Assembly: GCF_013401555.1 (NCBI RefSeq)
Contig: NZ_CP058552.1
Coordinates: 7,378,001-7,442,000, forward strand
Direction: 5' to 3'
Origin: Paenibacillus sp. E222
Lineage (GTDB): Bacteria; Bacillota; Bacilli; Paenibacillales; Paenibacillaceae
Length of the DNA stretch: 64,000 nt
Shown one piece after another: positions 8,559 to 17,803 of this stretch. The notes beneath the pieces are model-generated. The model did not search any database. It was not told the origin of the DNA and saw only the letters and a list, made by a program, of their open reading frames with translations. Each line of letters begins with the position of its first letter. Position 1 is the first letter of the stretch. Made by a program: the position numbers and the translations under genes.

Positions 8559-9796
8559 TACTGTTCATCACCTCCCATAATCTCCTTCACATCTTGAGGA
8601 ATGGTAAGGGTTAACCTCATTCCATGTGGATCGACTGCATCAATCGATAAGGAACCGCCTGCCCTTTCGCATCTTGCTCTCATACTTGATAGTCCGAAAC
8701 CGGGAGAGATCGGATTTTCTTTGCGATACATTCCGTTATCCTCCACAATCATATGCAGCTGCTGCTCCTTCTCCAGGATGTTCACCTTCACTTGCGAAGC
8801 CTGGGCATGACGAATAATATTCGTTAACGCCTCCTGAAGTACACGATACAATAATTCGGACGTTTCTGGCGTCCAATGACTCGTCTGCTCTTGGGGAGTG
8901 AGTTTGATCGTAAAACCTGCCATCTCCCGTATCTCATTCACCAGACTCGTCAAGGCGACCAGCCCGAGGCCTGCTTCATTGCTGCCCATCTGATGAGCAA
9001 CGGTCCGAACCTCCTGGAGACATTGTCTGACTACTTCAAGCACCGTCCCCATCGCTTTGTCCGCTTCTGCTGCGTCCATCTTCATCATATACGGCAATGC
9101 CTGAAGCTGAACAATAATGGAGGTCAATCGGTTGCCAACACTGTCGTGCAAATCCATCGAGATCCGGCTTCGTTCTTCAAGTACGGCATACTGCATCAAT
9201 CGCACGGTAGCCTGCTCCAACTCCTGATGTGTATCCTGAAGCTCCCGATGGGCATGTGTCAGTTCAGCGTGCATCTTCTGCAATTCCTCATAATGTCGTT
9301 TGCTGTCCTGTCTGCTTTCCCGTCTGATTCTCGCAGCCCAGCATAGAATATAGGTTCCAGCGTGAGCCATCGAATACACCAGAATCTGATTGGGTTCGTA
9401 TTGATCCACATAGAGCAGCGCCGCATTCCCGATGATGATAATGATGCCAAGCAACGAAGAACGATGGATGGGCAATTTCAGCGCAGTATATCCGATGAGA
9501 TAAAAGGTTAATTCAAAGATACGATACTCGGCCTGGAAGAACTGGGCATAGAGCAGCGTCACCATCCAAATCGCCAATATCCCTAACGTTCGCATCCGCT
9601 CATTTCGAAGTGACTGCGGAACCCAAACCAACATAAGGTAGGGCAGCCTTACGATCAGTCCTACACTCAACTCGACCCACGCCAATTCTTTGAAGGGCTC
9701 GATCAGACTGTAAAGCAGCAGCACCGTTAAAATAATATCTGCTATATGATCCAGTACCACCTTTTGAATCTGCATCCATTTCGAATCGTTCTGCAT
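8558..9796 (-). CDS. Sensor histidine kinase, HisKA_3 (DesK/LiaS-like) family
   Basis: A 412-residue kinase. The first 155 residues form about five transmembrane helices with very short external loops, so the sensor probably detects a membrane or intramembrane signal. A coiled-coil linker (about 158-205) leads to the HisKA_3 box, EERSRISMDLHDSVGNRL, with phospho-acceptor His217, and a HATPase_c domain (VEDNG, GFGLSSMRAR) closes the protein. It is the cognate kinase of the overlapping NarL-type regulator. The layout resembles DesK, which senses membrane fluidity, but the signal cannot be read from the sequence. Confidence 0.92.
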   Translation of the reverse strand: MQNDSKWMQIQKVVLDHIADIILTVLLLYSLIEPFKELAWVELSVGLIVRLPYLMLVWVPQSLRNERMRTLGILAIWMVTLLYAQFFQAEYRIFELTFYLIGYTALKLPIHRSSLLGIIIIIGNAALLYVDQYEPNQILVYSMAHAGTYILCWAARIRRESRQDSKRHYEELQKMHAELTHAHRELQDTHQELEQATVRLMQYAVLEERSRISMDLHDSVGNRLTSIIVQLQALPYMMKMDAAEADKAMGTVLEVVRQCLQEVRTVAHQMGSNEAGLGLVALTSLVNEIREMAGFTIKLTPQEQTSHWTPETSELLYRVLQEALTNIIRHAQASQVKVNILEKEQQLHMIVEDNGMYRKENPISPGFGLSSMRARCERAGGSLSIDAVDPHGMRLTLTIPQDVKEIMGGDEQ

Positions 9797-9829
9797 AGCT
9801 TTCCTTTCTAATCCTAAAGTTTGAAACGA

Positions 9830-10276
9830 TTATACACCTCTGCCTTGAAAACGCTGGATTTTGGCATACAGAAAATAGCGCCGGGCAACGATGCTTCCCA
9901 GAGGCAGAAACAACAAAGCACTGCTCAGTGAAACCACCGTATGATGCACATCCCATTGGCTGGCGAGCTGTCTCAGCACCATAACCACGATCAGGAGCAA
10001 GCTGCTCGCCAGCGATCCCCTGGACATCAATTTACCTGTAGTTGGATGGACTCGAAGCTGCTCCAGATGTACCCGCCACGCACCAATCCCGCAACCGATG
10101 AGGAGAAAAACAATATATAACAGGATATTGCCTACTGTTAATGGTGTATTTACTACGCTCGAAAGCACCCAATACGCAATGATTGCTGGAAAGACCCATA
10201 AACGGGATGTCTTCACTTCCTTCTCCCTTAAAGATAACAATAGAACAATGACGGCTATTATCACAAGATTCATCAT
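9830..10276 (-). CDS. CcdC-like (DUF1453) multi-pass membrane protein
   Basis: A 148-residue very hydrophobic protein with about four transmembrane segments (residues 2-15, 25-62, 88-108, 113-135) and a cytoplasmic LRVHPTTGKLMSRGS loop, resembling the CcdC/DUF1453 family. It is the first gene of an operon with the kinase (33 bp downstream) and response regulator. Membrane proteins next to DesK/LiaS-type kinases often modulate signalling, so a sensor-accessory role is possible. Biochemical function is unknown. GTGAGGAAACAAAC precedes the ATG pair at 10276. Confidence 0.75.
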   Translation of the reverse strand: MMNLVIIAVIVLLLSLREKEVKTSRLWVFPAIIAYWVLSSVVNTPLTVGNILLYIVFLLIGCGIGAWRVHLEQLRVHPTTGKLMSRGSLASSLLLIVVMVLRQLASQWDVHHTVVSLSSALLFLPLGSIVARRYFLYAKIQRFQGRGV

Positions 10277-10431
10277 GTTTGTTTCCTCACCTTCTTCACG
10301 TGTTCTCTGATCTACAATCAGTGTAGCCGAATTCAGCGGGAGTTAAGTCCACCTGCGGATGGATTGGCTCAATTCATCTTTTCCATCCAGGGGTTTAGCT
10401 TGGGATACGCAACCCTCTCCTCCGGCAGAAC
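10277..10431. other. Intergenic region with promoter area of the ccdC-like operon
   Basis: The start region of the minus-strand operon. No gene with coding character was found from 10277 to 10711; the stretch holds this upstream region and two hairpins described separately. Confidence 0.4.
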
Positions 10432-10473
10432 AAAACAGCTGCGCTGTCCTGAATGGACAGTGCAGCTGTTTTG
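10432..10473. terminator. Long bidirectional hairpin
   Basis: AAAACAGCTGCgCTGTCC pairs with GGACAGtGCAGCTGTTTT around a five-base loop, with A and T runs on either side, so it could terminate in either direction. It isolates the two-component operon from the vat gene. Confidence 0.65.
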
Positions 10474-10643
10474 GAGTTTAGCTTTAAAGTTGTTTTCTTC
10501 TACCAACTGTTCAAAATGTACCTGCAAGCTGTTCACTTCCCGAGTCCATGATAAACAGGCAGATACCCCGCAGTGCTGCATTTCCCCGCTTAGGGCAAAG
10601 TCGTGCTGAGTTGTATGTCCATGCTCAAGGTCAGTCAGGCAAA

Positions 10644-10671
10644 ATAAAAAACTGGCTCCGTAAGGAACCAG
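10644..10671 (-). terminator. Intrinsic terminator of the vat gene
   Basis: On the minus strand CTGGTTCC and GGAGCCAG pair around TTAC and are followed by TTTTTT (10651-10644), 41 bp behind the vat stop codon. Confidence 0.8.
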
Positions 10672-10711
10672 CCATAGTCTCGTTTTTGCACATTAATTCT
10701 CGTACACCAAC

Positions 10712-11356
10712 CTACTTGCTCTTCAAAAGCTCACGCAATGTCTGCCGATCATATGTAGAGACCAGTCGTTCCAAATGAGTGTCCAACCACACCTCATCCT
10801 GATCCCACCATTTTAGTTCCAGCAGCAAAGCAATGATCTCGTCGTCAAAGCGCTTTTTGATCGGCTTGGCCGGATTGCCACCCCCGATGGTGTAAGGCTC
10901 GATATCCTTGGTGACTGTCGCATTGGAAGCAACGATGGCACCGTCTCCAATCGTGACACCCGGCATGATGGTTACATTTTGACCAATCCAGACGTCATTC
11001 CCCAATACAGTGTCTCCCTTAAAAGGCAGCTGATCCAGCGTAGGGGTCACTCTCTCCCAACCACCACCAAAAATATTGAAGGGATAGGTCGTCATGCCCT
11101 CCATCCGATGATTGGCACCATTCATAATGAATGTCACGCCTTCGGCAATTGCACAAAACTTACCGATCACCAGACGATCACCCAGGAAATCATAATGATG
11201 CTGAATGCGGTCATAAAATTGCTCGGGTGGACGACTGTTGTCACTATAGTACGTATAATCACCGATCAGCACATTAGAGCGCGGCGGCAAATTTTGAATG
11301 TAACAAACGGTACGAATATTGTCGTTAGGGAAAAGTTTTGTTTTATCGGGAGCCAT
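10712..11356 (-). CDS. vat: Vat-family streptogramin A O-acetyltransferase
   Basis: A 214-residue left-handed beta-helix (hexapeptide-repeat) xenobiotic acetyltransferase. The match to VatD-type enzymes is strong throughout: IGKFCAIAEGV, catalytic His in IMNGANHRM, YPFNIFGGGW, the LDQLPFKGDTVLGNDVWIG block, IMPGVTIGDGAIVAS repeats, GGNPAKPIKKRF and the WWDQ C-terminus. The family transfers acetyl from acetyl-CoA to a hydroxyl of group A streptogramins and inactivates them; trimeric, cytoplasmic. An in-frame ATG also exists at 11380, but AAAGGAGGG seven bases before the ATG at 11356 favours the shorter form. It is a single-gene unit with its own terminator and no mobile element nearby, so it looks like an intrinsic chromosomal gene. 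Substrate range is inferred. Confidence 0.9.
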   Translation of the reverse strand: MAPDKTKLFPNDNIRTVCYIQNLPPRSNVLIGDYTYYSDNSRPPEQFYDRIQHHYDFLGDRLVIGKFCAIAEGVTFIMNGANHRMEGMTTYPFNIFGGGWERVTPTLDQLPFKGDTVLGNDVWIGQNVTIMPGVTIGDGAIVASNATVTKDIEPYTIGGGNPAKPIKKRFDDEIIALLLELKWWDQDEVWLDTHLERLVSTYDRQTLRELLKSK

Positions 11357-11398
11357 ATATATTCCCTCCTTTTCCACCATTGTAACAGATATTAGATT

Positions 11399-13018
11399 TT
11401 AAACGGACGGAGTTCTATCTATCACTCTTACCGTTTGGTTGTTCATTTCTTTATACACAAAGTAATCGAAATCAGCGTGTTTACGGGTCCCGCCAAGATC
11501 CTGCACACAGAGACCGATATAGGTACCGGTAAACCGGATATATTCCGGAGATTCATCAGACAGATGTGTGATATCAAGCCACCCGCTTACCCGACACCAG
11601 GATGGATCATCATCTAACGCATAGTAAAAGCAGGCACGATCGTGATTGACCACAACCTTTAAGCGGATTTTGTTCACTGATTCTAACGGAATATCCTCCA
11701 GCAGCAGTTCGTCGTATATCCCGTACCTGGACTGAATAATGCCCAAGCACAATCCCTTCTCTTCATGACAAGTAACCCGTAAATAAAGATAGTCTTTGGT
11801 ATCGTAGTACAGAATCAGTCCTGCCATTTGCTGTGGATGGTCCGGCGCAAATTCCAGACAAGTTTCAGCTTCACACTCAAACGCCTGCAATCTCCGGGCG
11901 ACCATGCTCTGCCTGTGCGTCGAACTCATAGACTCCATTCCGTGCAAGCGCAAGTAACCGGGACGTTCTGTCAGGCTGAGCCAAGTCGGATCGGGTGGTA
12001 TACGAAGTGTATTCCAATCGTTCTGAAGCTCGAATTGATCAAAGTGGTCCATTTCTGCTGCTGGTTCAAATGGATGTGCCGTGATCTTCGGTGCGGGCAC
12101 CTGAACCTCTGGATAACGATCTCCACTCGCAAGCCTCAGCCAGCCGTCCTCGCTCCAAGTGCACTGCTGAAGCGCCGTCTCGCGTCCAAGTATGCAATAT
12201 TTTTGATTGATGGGCCGCCCGACCAGATGAGCCATGTACCACTCGCCGGTGTGCGTTTCGACGAGGCTGCCGTGACCGGCCTTTTGCAGATCTAGTTCCG
12301 GCCTGCCGTATGAAGTGAGGATGGGACTATCAGGATCGACCTCATAAGGGCCTTGTAACGTACGGGAACGTGAAACCGTAACCGCATGCTCATAACCGGT
12401 TCCCCCTTCAGCCGTTATTAAATAATAATAGTCCTTGTGCTTATACAGATGCGGCGCTTCCGTCAGTCCTAGTTCCGTTCCTTTAAATATGTTAACTGCA
12501 GGCCCGACCATCTGTTGTTCTCGGACAGAATATTCCTGAAGAACGATGCCTGCAAACCGGTTTTTACCCTTACGATGATCCCAGATCATATTGACCAGCC
12601 ACTTCCGTCCGTCTTCATCATGAAATAAGGAAGGATCAAAACCGCTGCTGTTCAGATACACCGGTTCGGACCAGGGCCCTTCAATATCTGTTGCTGTCAC
12701 AAGGTAATTGTGGGTATCTTTAAAAGCGCCTACCCGGCTTTTGACATCTGTGTAGATTAGGTAAAATAAACCGTTGTCATAGCTAAGGCAGGGTGCCCAT
12801 ACACCGCCGGAGTTAATGTTGCCCTCCATGTTCAATTGCGTTACACGGGTCAGTGGAGAAGCGATCGGCCGCCAATGAACCAGATCCCTTGAATGTTGTA
12901 TCCGAACACCAGGGAACCATTCAAAGGTGGAGGTGGCGATATAATAATCTTCCCCCGCCCTGCATATAGACGGATCGGGATGAAAACCGCGAAGAATGGG
13001 GTTCGTGATCATATTCAT
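11399..13018 (-). CDS. xynB: GH43 beta-xylosidase / alpha-L-arabinofuranosidase
   Basis: The product has 539 residues, the size of XynB-type GH43 enzymes: a five-bladed beta-propeller (about 1-320) and a C-terminal beta-sandwich (about 330-530). The inverting catalytic triad can be placed: base Asp15 in GFHPDPSICR, pKa-modulating Asp in GFDPSLFHDEDG, and acid Glu in LTEAPHLYKH. There is no signal peptide, so it acts in the cytoplasm on imported xylooligosaccharides and releases xylose (or arabinose). It is the last gene of an operon whose other members degrade xylonate-type acids, so product and pathway agree. Dual xylosidase/arabinofuranosidase activity is common in this family. Confidence 0.9.
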   Translation of the reverse strand: MNMITNPILRGFHPDPSICRAGEDYYIATSTFEWFPGVRIQHSRDLVHWRPIASPLTRVTQLNMEGNINSGGVWAPCLSYDNGLFYLIYTDVKSRVGAFKDTHNYLVTATDIEGPWSEPVYLNSSGFDPSLFHDEDGRKWLVNMIWDHRKGKNRFAGIVLQEYSVREQQMVGPAVNIFKGTELGLTEAPHLYKHKDYYYLITAEGGTGYEHAVTVSRSRTLQGPYEVDPDSPILTSYGRPELDLQKAGHGSLVETHTGEWYMAHLVGRPINQKYCILGRETALQQCTWSEDGWLRLASGDRYPEVQVPAPKITAHPFEPAAEMDHFDQFELQNDWNTLRIPPDPTWLSLTERPGYLRLHGMESMSSTHRQSMVARRLQAFECEAETCLEFAPDHPQQMAGLILYYDTKDYLYLRVTCHEEKGLCLGIIQSRYGIYDELLLEDIPLESVNKIRLKVVVNHDRACFYYALDDDPSWCRVSGWLDITHLSDESPEYIRFTGTYIGLCVQDLGGTRKHADFDYFVYKEMNNQTVRVIDRTPSV

Positions 13019-13070
13019 GTAAGAAACCTCCGGTATGAAAGTAATGATAGGTAATCAACAAAGGTTGATT

Positions 13071-15047
13071 TCAATACCAGCCTAACGCTTTTTTACCAGC
13101 TTCCAAGGCGGTTATGATCCGCTCTACATCGTACACATTTCCTCTCCATGTCCCACCGCTGACGGATTGCAGCGCAGCCCACAGCCGGGTATCATCCGGC
13201 AGAGCTTCATCAGGTCGCATATCCGGATGGAAAGACCTTTGTGCCAGAGTAAGAGCACCTTCTTCCGGTGAAACCTCCGTCTCTCCTTCTCCGACAAAGT
13301 TAATGCTGCCCTCCAGTGTATTGCGATCCACGACGATGTCAATTAAGTCTCCGTTCCGTAGCTTGCCAATCGGTCCGCCTGCCAGTCCTTCGGGTCCAAC
13401 ATGGCCAATACACGCTCCGGTGGAAACACCAGAAAACCGGGCATCGGTAATGAGGGACACGTATTTACCAAAAGACAAATGCTTGAGCGCAGACGTCAGC
13501 TGGTACGTCTCTTCCATGCCGGTCCCCGTTGGACCTCGTCCGAGAAGCACAACAACGTCGCCAGCCAGAATACCGCCAGTCTTAATCGCATGGATCGCCT
13601 CACGCTCGGTGGTAAACACCTTGGCTCTGCCACGATGACGATATACGCCATGCTCATCCAGCACAGCAGGGTCAATAGATGTGGATTTGATCACAGAACC
13701 TTCAGGAGCGATATTCCCGGTTGGAAATGTCACGGTCGAAGAAATTCCAAGACGCTGCGAGTGTTCCATACTCATGATGACACTGTCCGGATCAATGCCA
13801 TCCTGCTCTTTCAATTGCTTCCGCATGAGATGACGGCGTTCTGACGATTCCCACCAATCAAGCACTTGACCCAATGACGTACCTGTAACTGTCGGTACAG
13901 ACTCATCCAGCAGGCCGAGCTGTCTGAGGTGGAGCATGACCTCCGGTACGCCTCCTGCCTGAAAAACCCGGATGGTCGGGTAGAAGATCGGTCCGTTCGG
14001 CAGGGCACTAACCAGTCTCGGAACATTTTTGTTGACCTGTATCCAGTCCTGTACCGCAGGCACGGTTAAACTAGCCGCATGAGCAATAGCCGGTATGTGA
14101 AGAAGCAGATTGGTTGAACCGCCAAACGCAGCATGAACGGTCATGGCATTGCGAATCGACGCTTCTGTGACAATGTCCGCCATCTTCATCCCCTGGGATT
14201 CCATGTGGATCAGTGCGCGTGCGGATTGGCGCGCCATTTCGATCCAGATGGGCTGCCCGGAAGGTGCAAGCGCGGCATGCGGCACCGTCATGCCCATGGC
14301 CTCAGCTACGACCTGGGCTGTTGCCGCAGTACCTAGAAACTGACAGCCTCCTCCAGGTGTAGCGCAAGCCCGACATCCTAAATCCGATGCCATTTCCAGA
14401 GAGATTTCCCCGTTGACGTATCGTGCGCCGATGGTCTGAATTTTACCCGCGTCCTCTCCATCTATAGGCGGAAGTGTGACGCCACCGGGAACGATTACGC
14501 CAGGCAATTGCGGCATACCGGCAAGCGCGAGCATCATCGCTGGCAGACCTTTGTCACACGTTGCGACACCAAGCACGCCTTTACGCGTCGGCAGGGAGCG
14601 AATCAGTCGGCGAAACACCATAGCGGCATCGTTACGGTAGGGAAGCGAGTCGAACATTCCGGTCGTTCCCTGTGATCTACCGTCACACGGATCGCTGACA
14701 TATCCGGCAAACGGGATTCCTCCCCGGCTTGACAGCTCTTCTGCAGCAGCCTTCATCAGCAGGCCGACCTCCCAGTGGCCCGTATGGTAACCAAGTGCTG
14801 CCGGGCTGCCGTCCTCATTGCGTATGCCGCCTTGTGTACTTAAGATCAGAAACTGTTTACCGTTCAATTCCCCGGGTTTCCAGCCCATTCCAACATTTTG
14901 AGACATGCCGAACAAGTCGCCGCTTGGAGCATTTCGCAGCAAATCATCCGTTAAAGGAAGACTTCCGGCAGCCCCTGGAGCATGTGCTATGATATCGAAG
15001 CAGTTGGATGCCGTCTCCCCCATAATCGACGTAATCTGTTCGTACAT
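13071..15047 (-). CDS. yjhG: D-xylonate dehydratase, YjhG/YagF family (IlvD/Edd)
   Basis: A 658-residue IlvD/Edd-superfamily dehydratase, matching the YjhG/YagF group in length and sequence. Diagnostic segments are [48 protein letters not shown], the Cys-rich [37 protein letters not shown] and [20 protein letters not shown]. The cysteines and Asp/Lys are the usual ligands of the iron-sulfur cluster and metal. YjhG and YagF dehydrate D-xylonate to 2-keto-3-deoxy-D-xylonate. Here the gene lies between a semialdehyde dehydrogenase and a xylosidase, which supports xylonate as the substrate; a different pentonate remains possible. AGGCTACCATG starts the frame, 16 bp after the dehydrogenase stop. 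Confidence 0.9.
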   Translation of the reverse strand: MYEQITSIMGETASNCFDIIAHAPGAAGSLPLTDDLLRNAPSGDLFGMSQNVGMGWKPGELNGKQFLILSTQGGIRNEDGSPAALGYHTGHWEVGLLMKAAAEELSSRGGIPFAGYVSDPCDGRSQGTTGMFDSLPYRNDAAMVFRRLIRSLPTRKGVLGVATCDKGLPAMMLALAGMPQLPGVIVPGGVTLPPIDGEDAGKIQTIGARYVNGEISLEMASDLGCRACATPGGGCQFLGTAATAQVVAEAMGMTVPHAALAPSGQPIWIEMARQSARALIHMESQGMKMADIVTEASIRNAMTVHAAFGGSTNLLLHIPAIAHAASLTVPAVQDWIQVNKNVPRLVSALPNGPIFYPTIRVFQAGGVPEVMLHLRQLGLLDESVPTVTGTSLGQVLDWWESSERRHLMRKQLKEQDGIDPDSVIMSMEHSQRLGISSTVTFPTGNIAPEGSVIKSTSIDPAVLDEHGVYRHRGRAKVFTTEREAIHAIKTGGILAGDVVVLLGRGPTGTGMEETYQLTSALKHLSFGKYVSLITDARFSGVSTGACIGHVGPEGLAGGPIGKLRNGDLIDIVVDRNTLEGSINFVGEGETEVSPEEGALTLAQRSFHPDMRPDEALPDDTRLWAALQSVSGGTWRGNVYDVERIITALEAGKKALGWY

Positions 15048-15063
15048 GGTAGCCTCCCAATGT

Positions 15064-16539
15064 TTATGACTTCACGAAGACGGTTTTGATGGCGGTGAAA
15101 AACTCGATAGCCGCTTGGCCCTGTTCCCTGGAATGCGAGCTAGACATCTTCATTCCACCGAACGGAGCCTGCAGCTCTACGCCAGCCGTTTCCGCATTGA
15201 TTCTGACCAATCCTGCATCCATATCCCGGATGAAAGACAGCATAGCTCCAACATTTTGAGTATAAATGGAAGCACTTAAACCATAATCGGTGTCATTAGC
15301 CACCTCTATAGCTTCTTCCAGGGAATCCACTGGCATTAAAGCAAGTACCGGGCCGAAGATTTCTTCCCGGGCGATGGACATGTGCGATTCGACACCTTCA
15401 AATACGGTCGGCTGGACATAAAATCCCTCTGCAAGCCCCGGGTCGTCCGGTCTTTTTCCACCTGCCAGCAGAACGGCACCTTCGTCCTGTCCTTTTTGAA
15501 TATAGCTCAGCACGGTGTTGAGCTGTCCTTCGTTTGCACATGGACCCATCCAGCTGCCGGAAGCCATGCCATCACCCAGTCGGATTTCCTGAATTTGCGA
15601 GAGGAGCTTTTCTTTAAAGGCGTCATATATTTTTCGTTCAATAATGACCTTGCTGGTGGCCGTGCATTTTTGACCAGTCGATTTCAAGCCACCGCTGATG
15701 GTGGCCTCAACAGCCAAATCCAGATCAGCGTCTGCCGCGATGATAATCGGGTTCTTCCCACCCATTTCAAGTTGATACTTGGCCCCTCGTGCCAGTGCTG
15801 CTGCGCCGACGCGCTTTCCCACTTCATTGGAACCCGTGAATGTAATTCCGCCCACATCCGGATGCTCTGCAAGCGCATTTCCGATCACCGAGCCTCTGCC
15901 ACATACCAGATTAAGAACGCCTGCCGGAATACCCGCCTCTTCAAAACATTCCATTATTTTAGCCGCAGTAACTGCCGTTTCCTGTGCCGGTTTTAACACA
16001 ACGGTATTGCCGTAAATCAAGGCCGGAGCCGTCTTCCAAATCGGAATCGCTACAGGAAAATTCCACGGAGCAATAACGCCCACAACACCAAGCGGGACGC
16101 GGGTCGTAAACATCAGCGCTTCGCTGTCCGTCGAAGGAATAACATCGCCTGTTTTGCGCATGCCTTCTCCTGCGTAATACCTTAAGATCGCGACACCGCG
16201 CATCGTCTCTCCTTTGGCTTCAGGAAGGGTTTTGCCCATTTCCCTGGTCATCGCTTCCGCAACCTCATCGGCCCGGCGTTCCAGGACGTTTGCGGCCTGA
16301 AATAGATAGTTACCACGCTCCGCACCGGTTAACCTCCGCCAATCCTTGGCTGCTGCCTTCGCCGCTGCAACAGCCTGGTTCAGATCCTCTACGCCGGAAG
16401 TGGGGACGTAGCCGACTACCTCCTTCCGATTCGCCGGATTAATACTCGGTTCGGTCTCACCGGTTGTGGCCTTCACCCATTCTCCGTTAATGTAATTGCT
16501 GTATGTCTGCTCTACCTGAAATGTGGTCATCGCATTCAT
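15064..16539 (-). CDS. 2-oxoglutarate semialdehyde (2,5-dioxopentanoate) dehydrogenase
   Basis: A 491-residue NAD(P)-dependent aldehyde dehydrogenase. Catalytic Cys292 in [10 protein letters not shown] and general-base Glu258 in LEMGGKNP are in place; [11 protein letters not shown] and the PWNFP motif complete the cofactor site. The best family fit is the alpha-ketoglutaric-semialdehyde dehydrogenase group used in pentose and aldarate catabolism. In the Weimberg route it oxidises the product of the neighbouring FAH-type dehydratase to 2-oxoglutarate. It sits 12 bp behind that gene and 16 bp ahead of the xylonate dehydratase, in one operon. General succinate- or betaine-aldehyde specificity cannot be excluded from the sequence alone. 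Confidence 0.88.
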   Translation of the reverse strand: MNAMTTFQVEQTYSNYINGEWVKATTGETEPSINPANRKEVVGYVPTSGVEDLNQAVAAAKAAAKDWRRLTGAERGNYLFQAANVLERRADEVAEAMTREMGKTLPEAKGETMRGVAILRYYAGEGMRKTGDVIPSTDSEALMFTTRVPLGVVGVIAPWNFPVAIPIWKTAPALIYGNTVVLKPAQETAVTAAKIMECFEEAGIPAGVLNLVCGRGSVIGNALAEHPDVGGITFTGSNEVGKRVGAAALARGAKYQLEMGGKNPIIIAADADLDLAVEATISGGLKSTGQKCTATSKVIIERKIYDAFKEKLLSQIQEIRLGDGMASGSWMGPCANEGQLNTVLSYIQKGQDEGAVLLAGGKRPDDPGLAEGFYVQPTVFEGVESHMSIAREEIFGPVLALMPVDSLEEAIEVANDTDYGLSASIYTQNVGAMLSFIRDMDAGLVRINAETAGVELQAPFGGMKMSSSHSREQGQAAIEFFTAIKTVFVKS

Positions 16540-16551
16540 CCTCCTTATAAA

Positions 16552-17427
16552 CTAGTTTGAAATGACTGGATTGATGAGTGTCCCGATATCGCTAATAGAT
16601 ATTTCAATACGGTCCCCAGGTTCAAGTGTAAAATCATTGGGTGGTACGATGCTTGTGCCTGTCAAAAGCACCGTACCGTCAAACAAATCGTTATCCCTAG
16701 CCAGAAAGGAAACCAGCTCATCCAGCTTTCGGTTTAATTCACTCGTGCTCGCCTCACTCTTGACAACCACTTCCCCTTCGCGATAGATCTGGCAGACGAT
16801 GCTGAACGCATACGGATTCTGCACCGTTTCCGCTAGTCGAATGGCCGGACCTATGGAGCAGGAATTGCGCCACATTTTTGCTTGTGGCAGATACAGCGGG
16901 TTTTCCCCTTCGATATCACGGCAGCTCATGTCATTGCCAACGATGTATCCCACAATGCTGCCATCCGCGGCAAGCACCAATCCAAGCTCAGGCTCCGGGA
17001 TCTGCCAATTGGAATCGCTGCGAAGCGTGACTGCCTCATGCGGTCCAACGGTGCGGGCAGCTGTGGATTTAAAAAAGATCTCCGGTCTTTCTGCATCATA
17101 AACCTTATCGTAAAAAGTCTTCACATCCAGCTTGCCATCCGTGGCTTCATAATTTCGCGCTTCGCGGCTGCGCTGATATGTTACACCCGCCGCCCATACT
17201 TCCGGAGCTTCCAATGGAGTGGTTAGATGCAGGGAAGTCCAATCGTCAGTCAGCTCGTTCAACGGCTTAAGAGCGCTTTCAATAAGTTGGACTGGAGAAA
17301 TTCCCTGCTCTCTTGCTTGATAGATCAAAGTCATAAAATCGGCTTGCGGCAAACGATACGCTTTTTCATCATCCGTAACGGCTGCCAGCCACTTCTGTTG
17401 TCCATCCAGAAATCGAATAATTCTCAT
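16552..17427 (-). CDS. FAH-family 2-keto-3-deoxy-pentonate dehydratase
   Basis: A 291-residue fumarylacetoacetate-hydrolase-fold enzyme; first gene of the pentose operon. The C-terminal catalytic domain shows the metal ligands (EIFFKS, IPEPELGLVL with two Glu, and a later Asp in VGNDMSCRDIEGENP) and the YLPQAKMWRNSCSIGP segment typical of the 2-keto-3-deoxy-D-arabinonate/xylonate dehydratase subgroup. Such enzymes remove water from 2-keto-3-deoxy-pentonate to give 2-oxoglutarate semialdehyde, the substrate of the next gene's dehydrogenase. An acylpyruvate-hydrolase role is the alternative, made unlikely by the operon. GGGGCAAGCTTGA precedes the ATG at 17427. Confidence 0.87.
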   Translation of the reverse strand: MRIIRFLDGQQKWLAAVTDDEKAYRLPQADFMTLIYQAREQGISPVQLIESALKPLNELTDDWTSLHLTTPLEAPEVWAAGVTYQRSREARNYEATDGKLDVKTFYDKVYDAERPEIFFKSTAARTVGPHEAVTLRSDSNWQIPEPELGLVLAADGSIVGYIVGNDMSCRDIEGENPLYLPQAKMWRNSCSIGPAIRLAETVQNPYAFSIVCQIYREGEVVVKSEASTSELNRKLDELVSFLARDNDLFDGTVLLTGTSIVPPNDFTLEPGDRIEISISDIGTLINPVISN

Positions 17428-17555
17428 TCAAGCTTGCCCCCATTCTCCCCCATCGGGTTGATAATACTACCATAGCACCAGCTATGGTTCATGACGATGC
17501 TCTAATCACTCCGACGATTTACCCTTTTCACGCATTCTTTTTCTGTTAAGATGGA

Positions 17556-17752
17556 TCTATATCAGTTGAACTAAAGATGATTTACACGGACACTCCGATG
17601 ACAGAATAACCTTCCAATCACTGTTATCCCCAGATTTTTTTGATTCCCTCTTCACAAGGGGAAAATCCGGTGATAAAGGCGACCGCTTCGCTTTTTCAGG
17701 TTTTTTCTGTCCTCTCCGTTTCTGTGTAAATAGTTAGTTCAATTGATATAGA
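17556..17752. repeat. MITE-like element with 18-bp inverted ends
   Basis: The ends at 17556-17573 and 17735-17752 are inverted repeats (17 of 18 bases), enclosing about 160 bp without coding capacity. An internal 38-bp segment (17591-17628) recurs at 31317-31354 with only three differences, and the terminal motif GTTGAACTA recurs near 26860 and 31370. The element occupies the divergent promoter region between the pentose operon and its AraC regulator, so it may also carry the regulatory sites. Whether it is mobile or an operator pair is not settled. Confidence 0.5.
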
Positions 17753-17803
17753 CGAAACGATAAGATGTTGGATTATAGAACATTACGAGGGGGTTGGGTT
17801 ACT

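Noticed and set aside
10369..10581. Short frame over the hairpin at 10432-10473
   Set aside because: It runs through a terminator and has no coding character.
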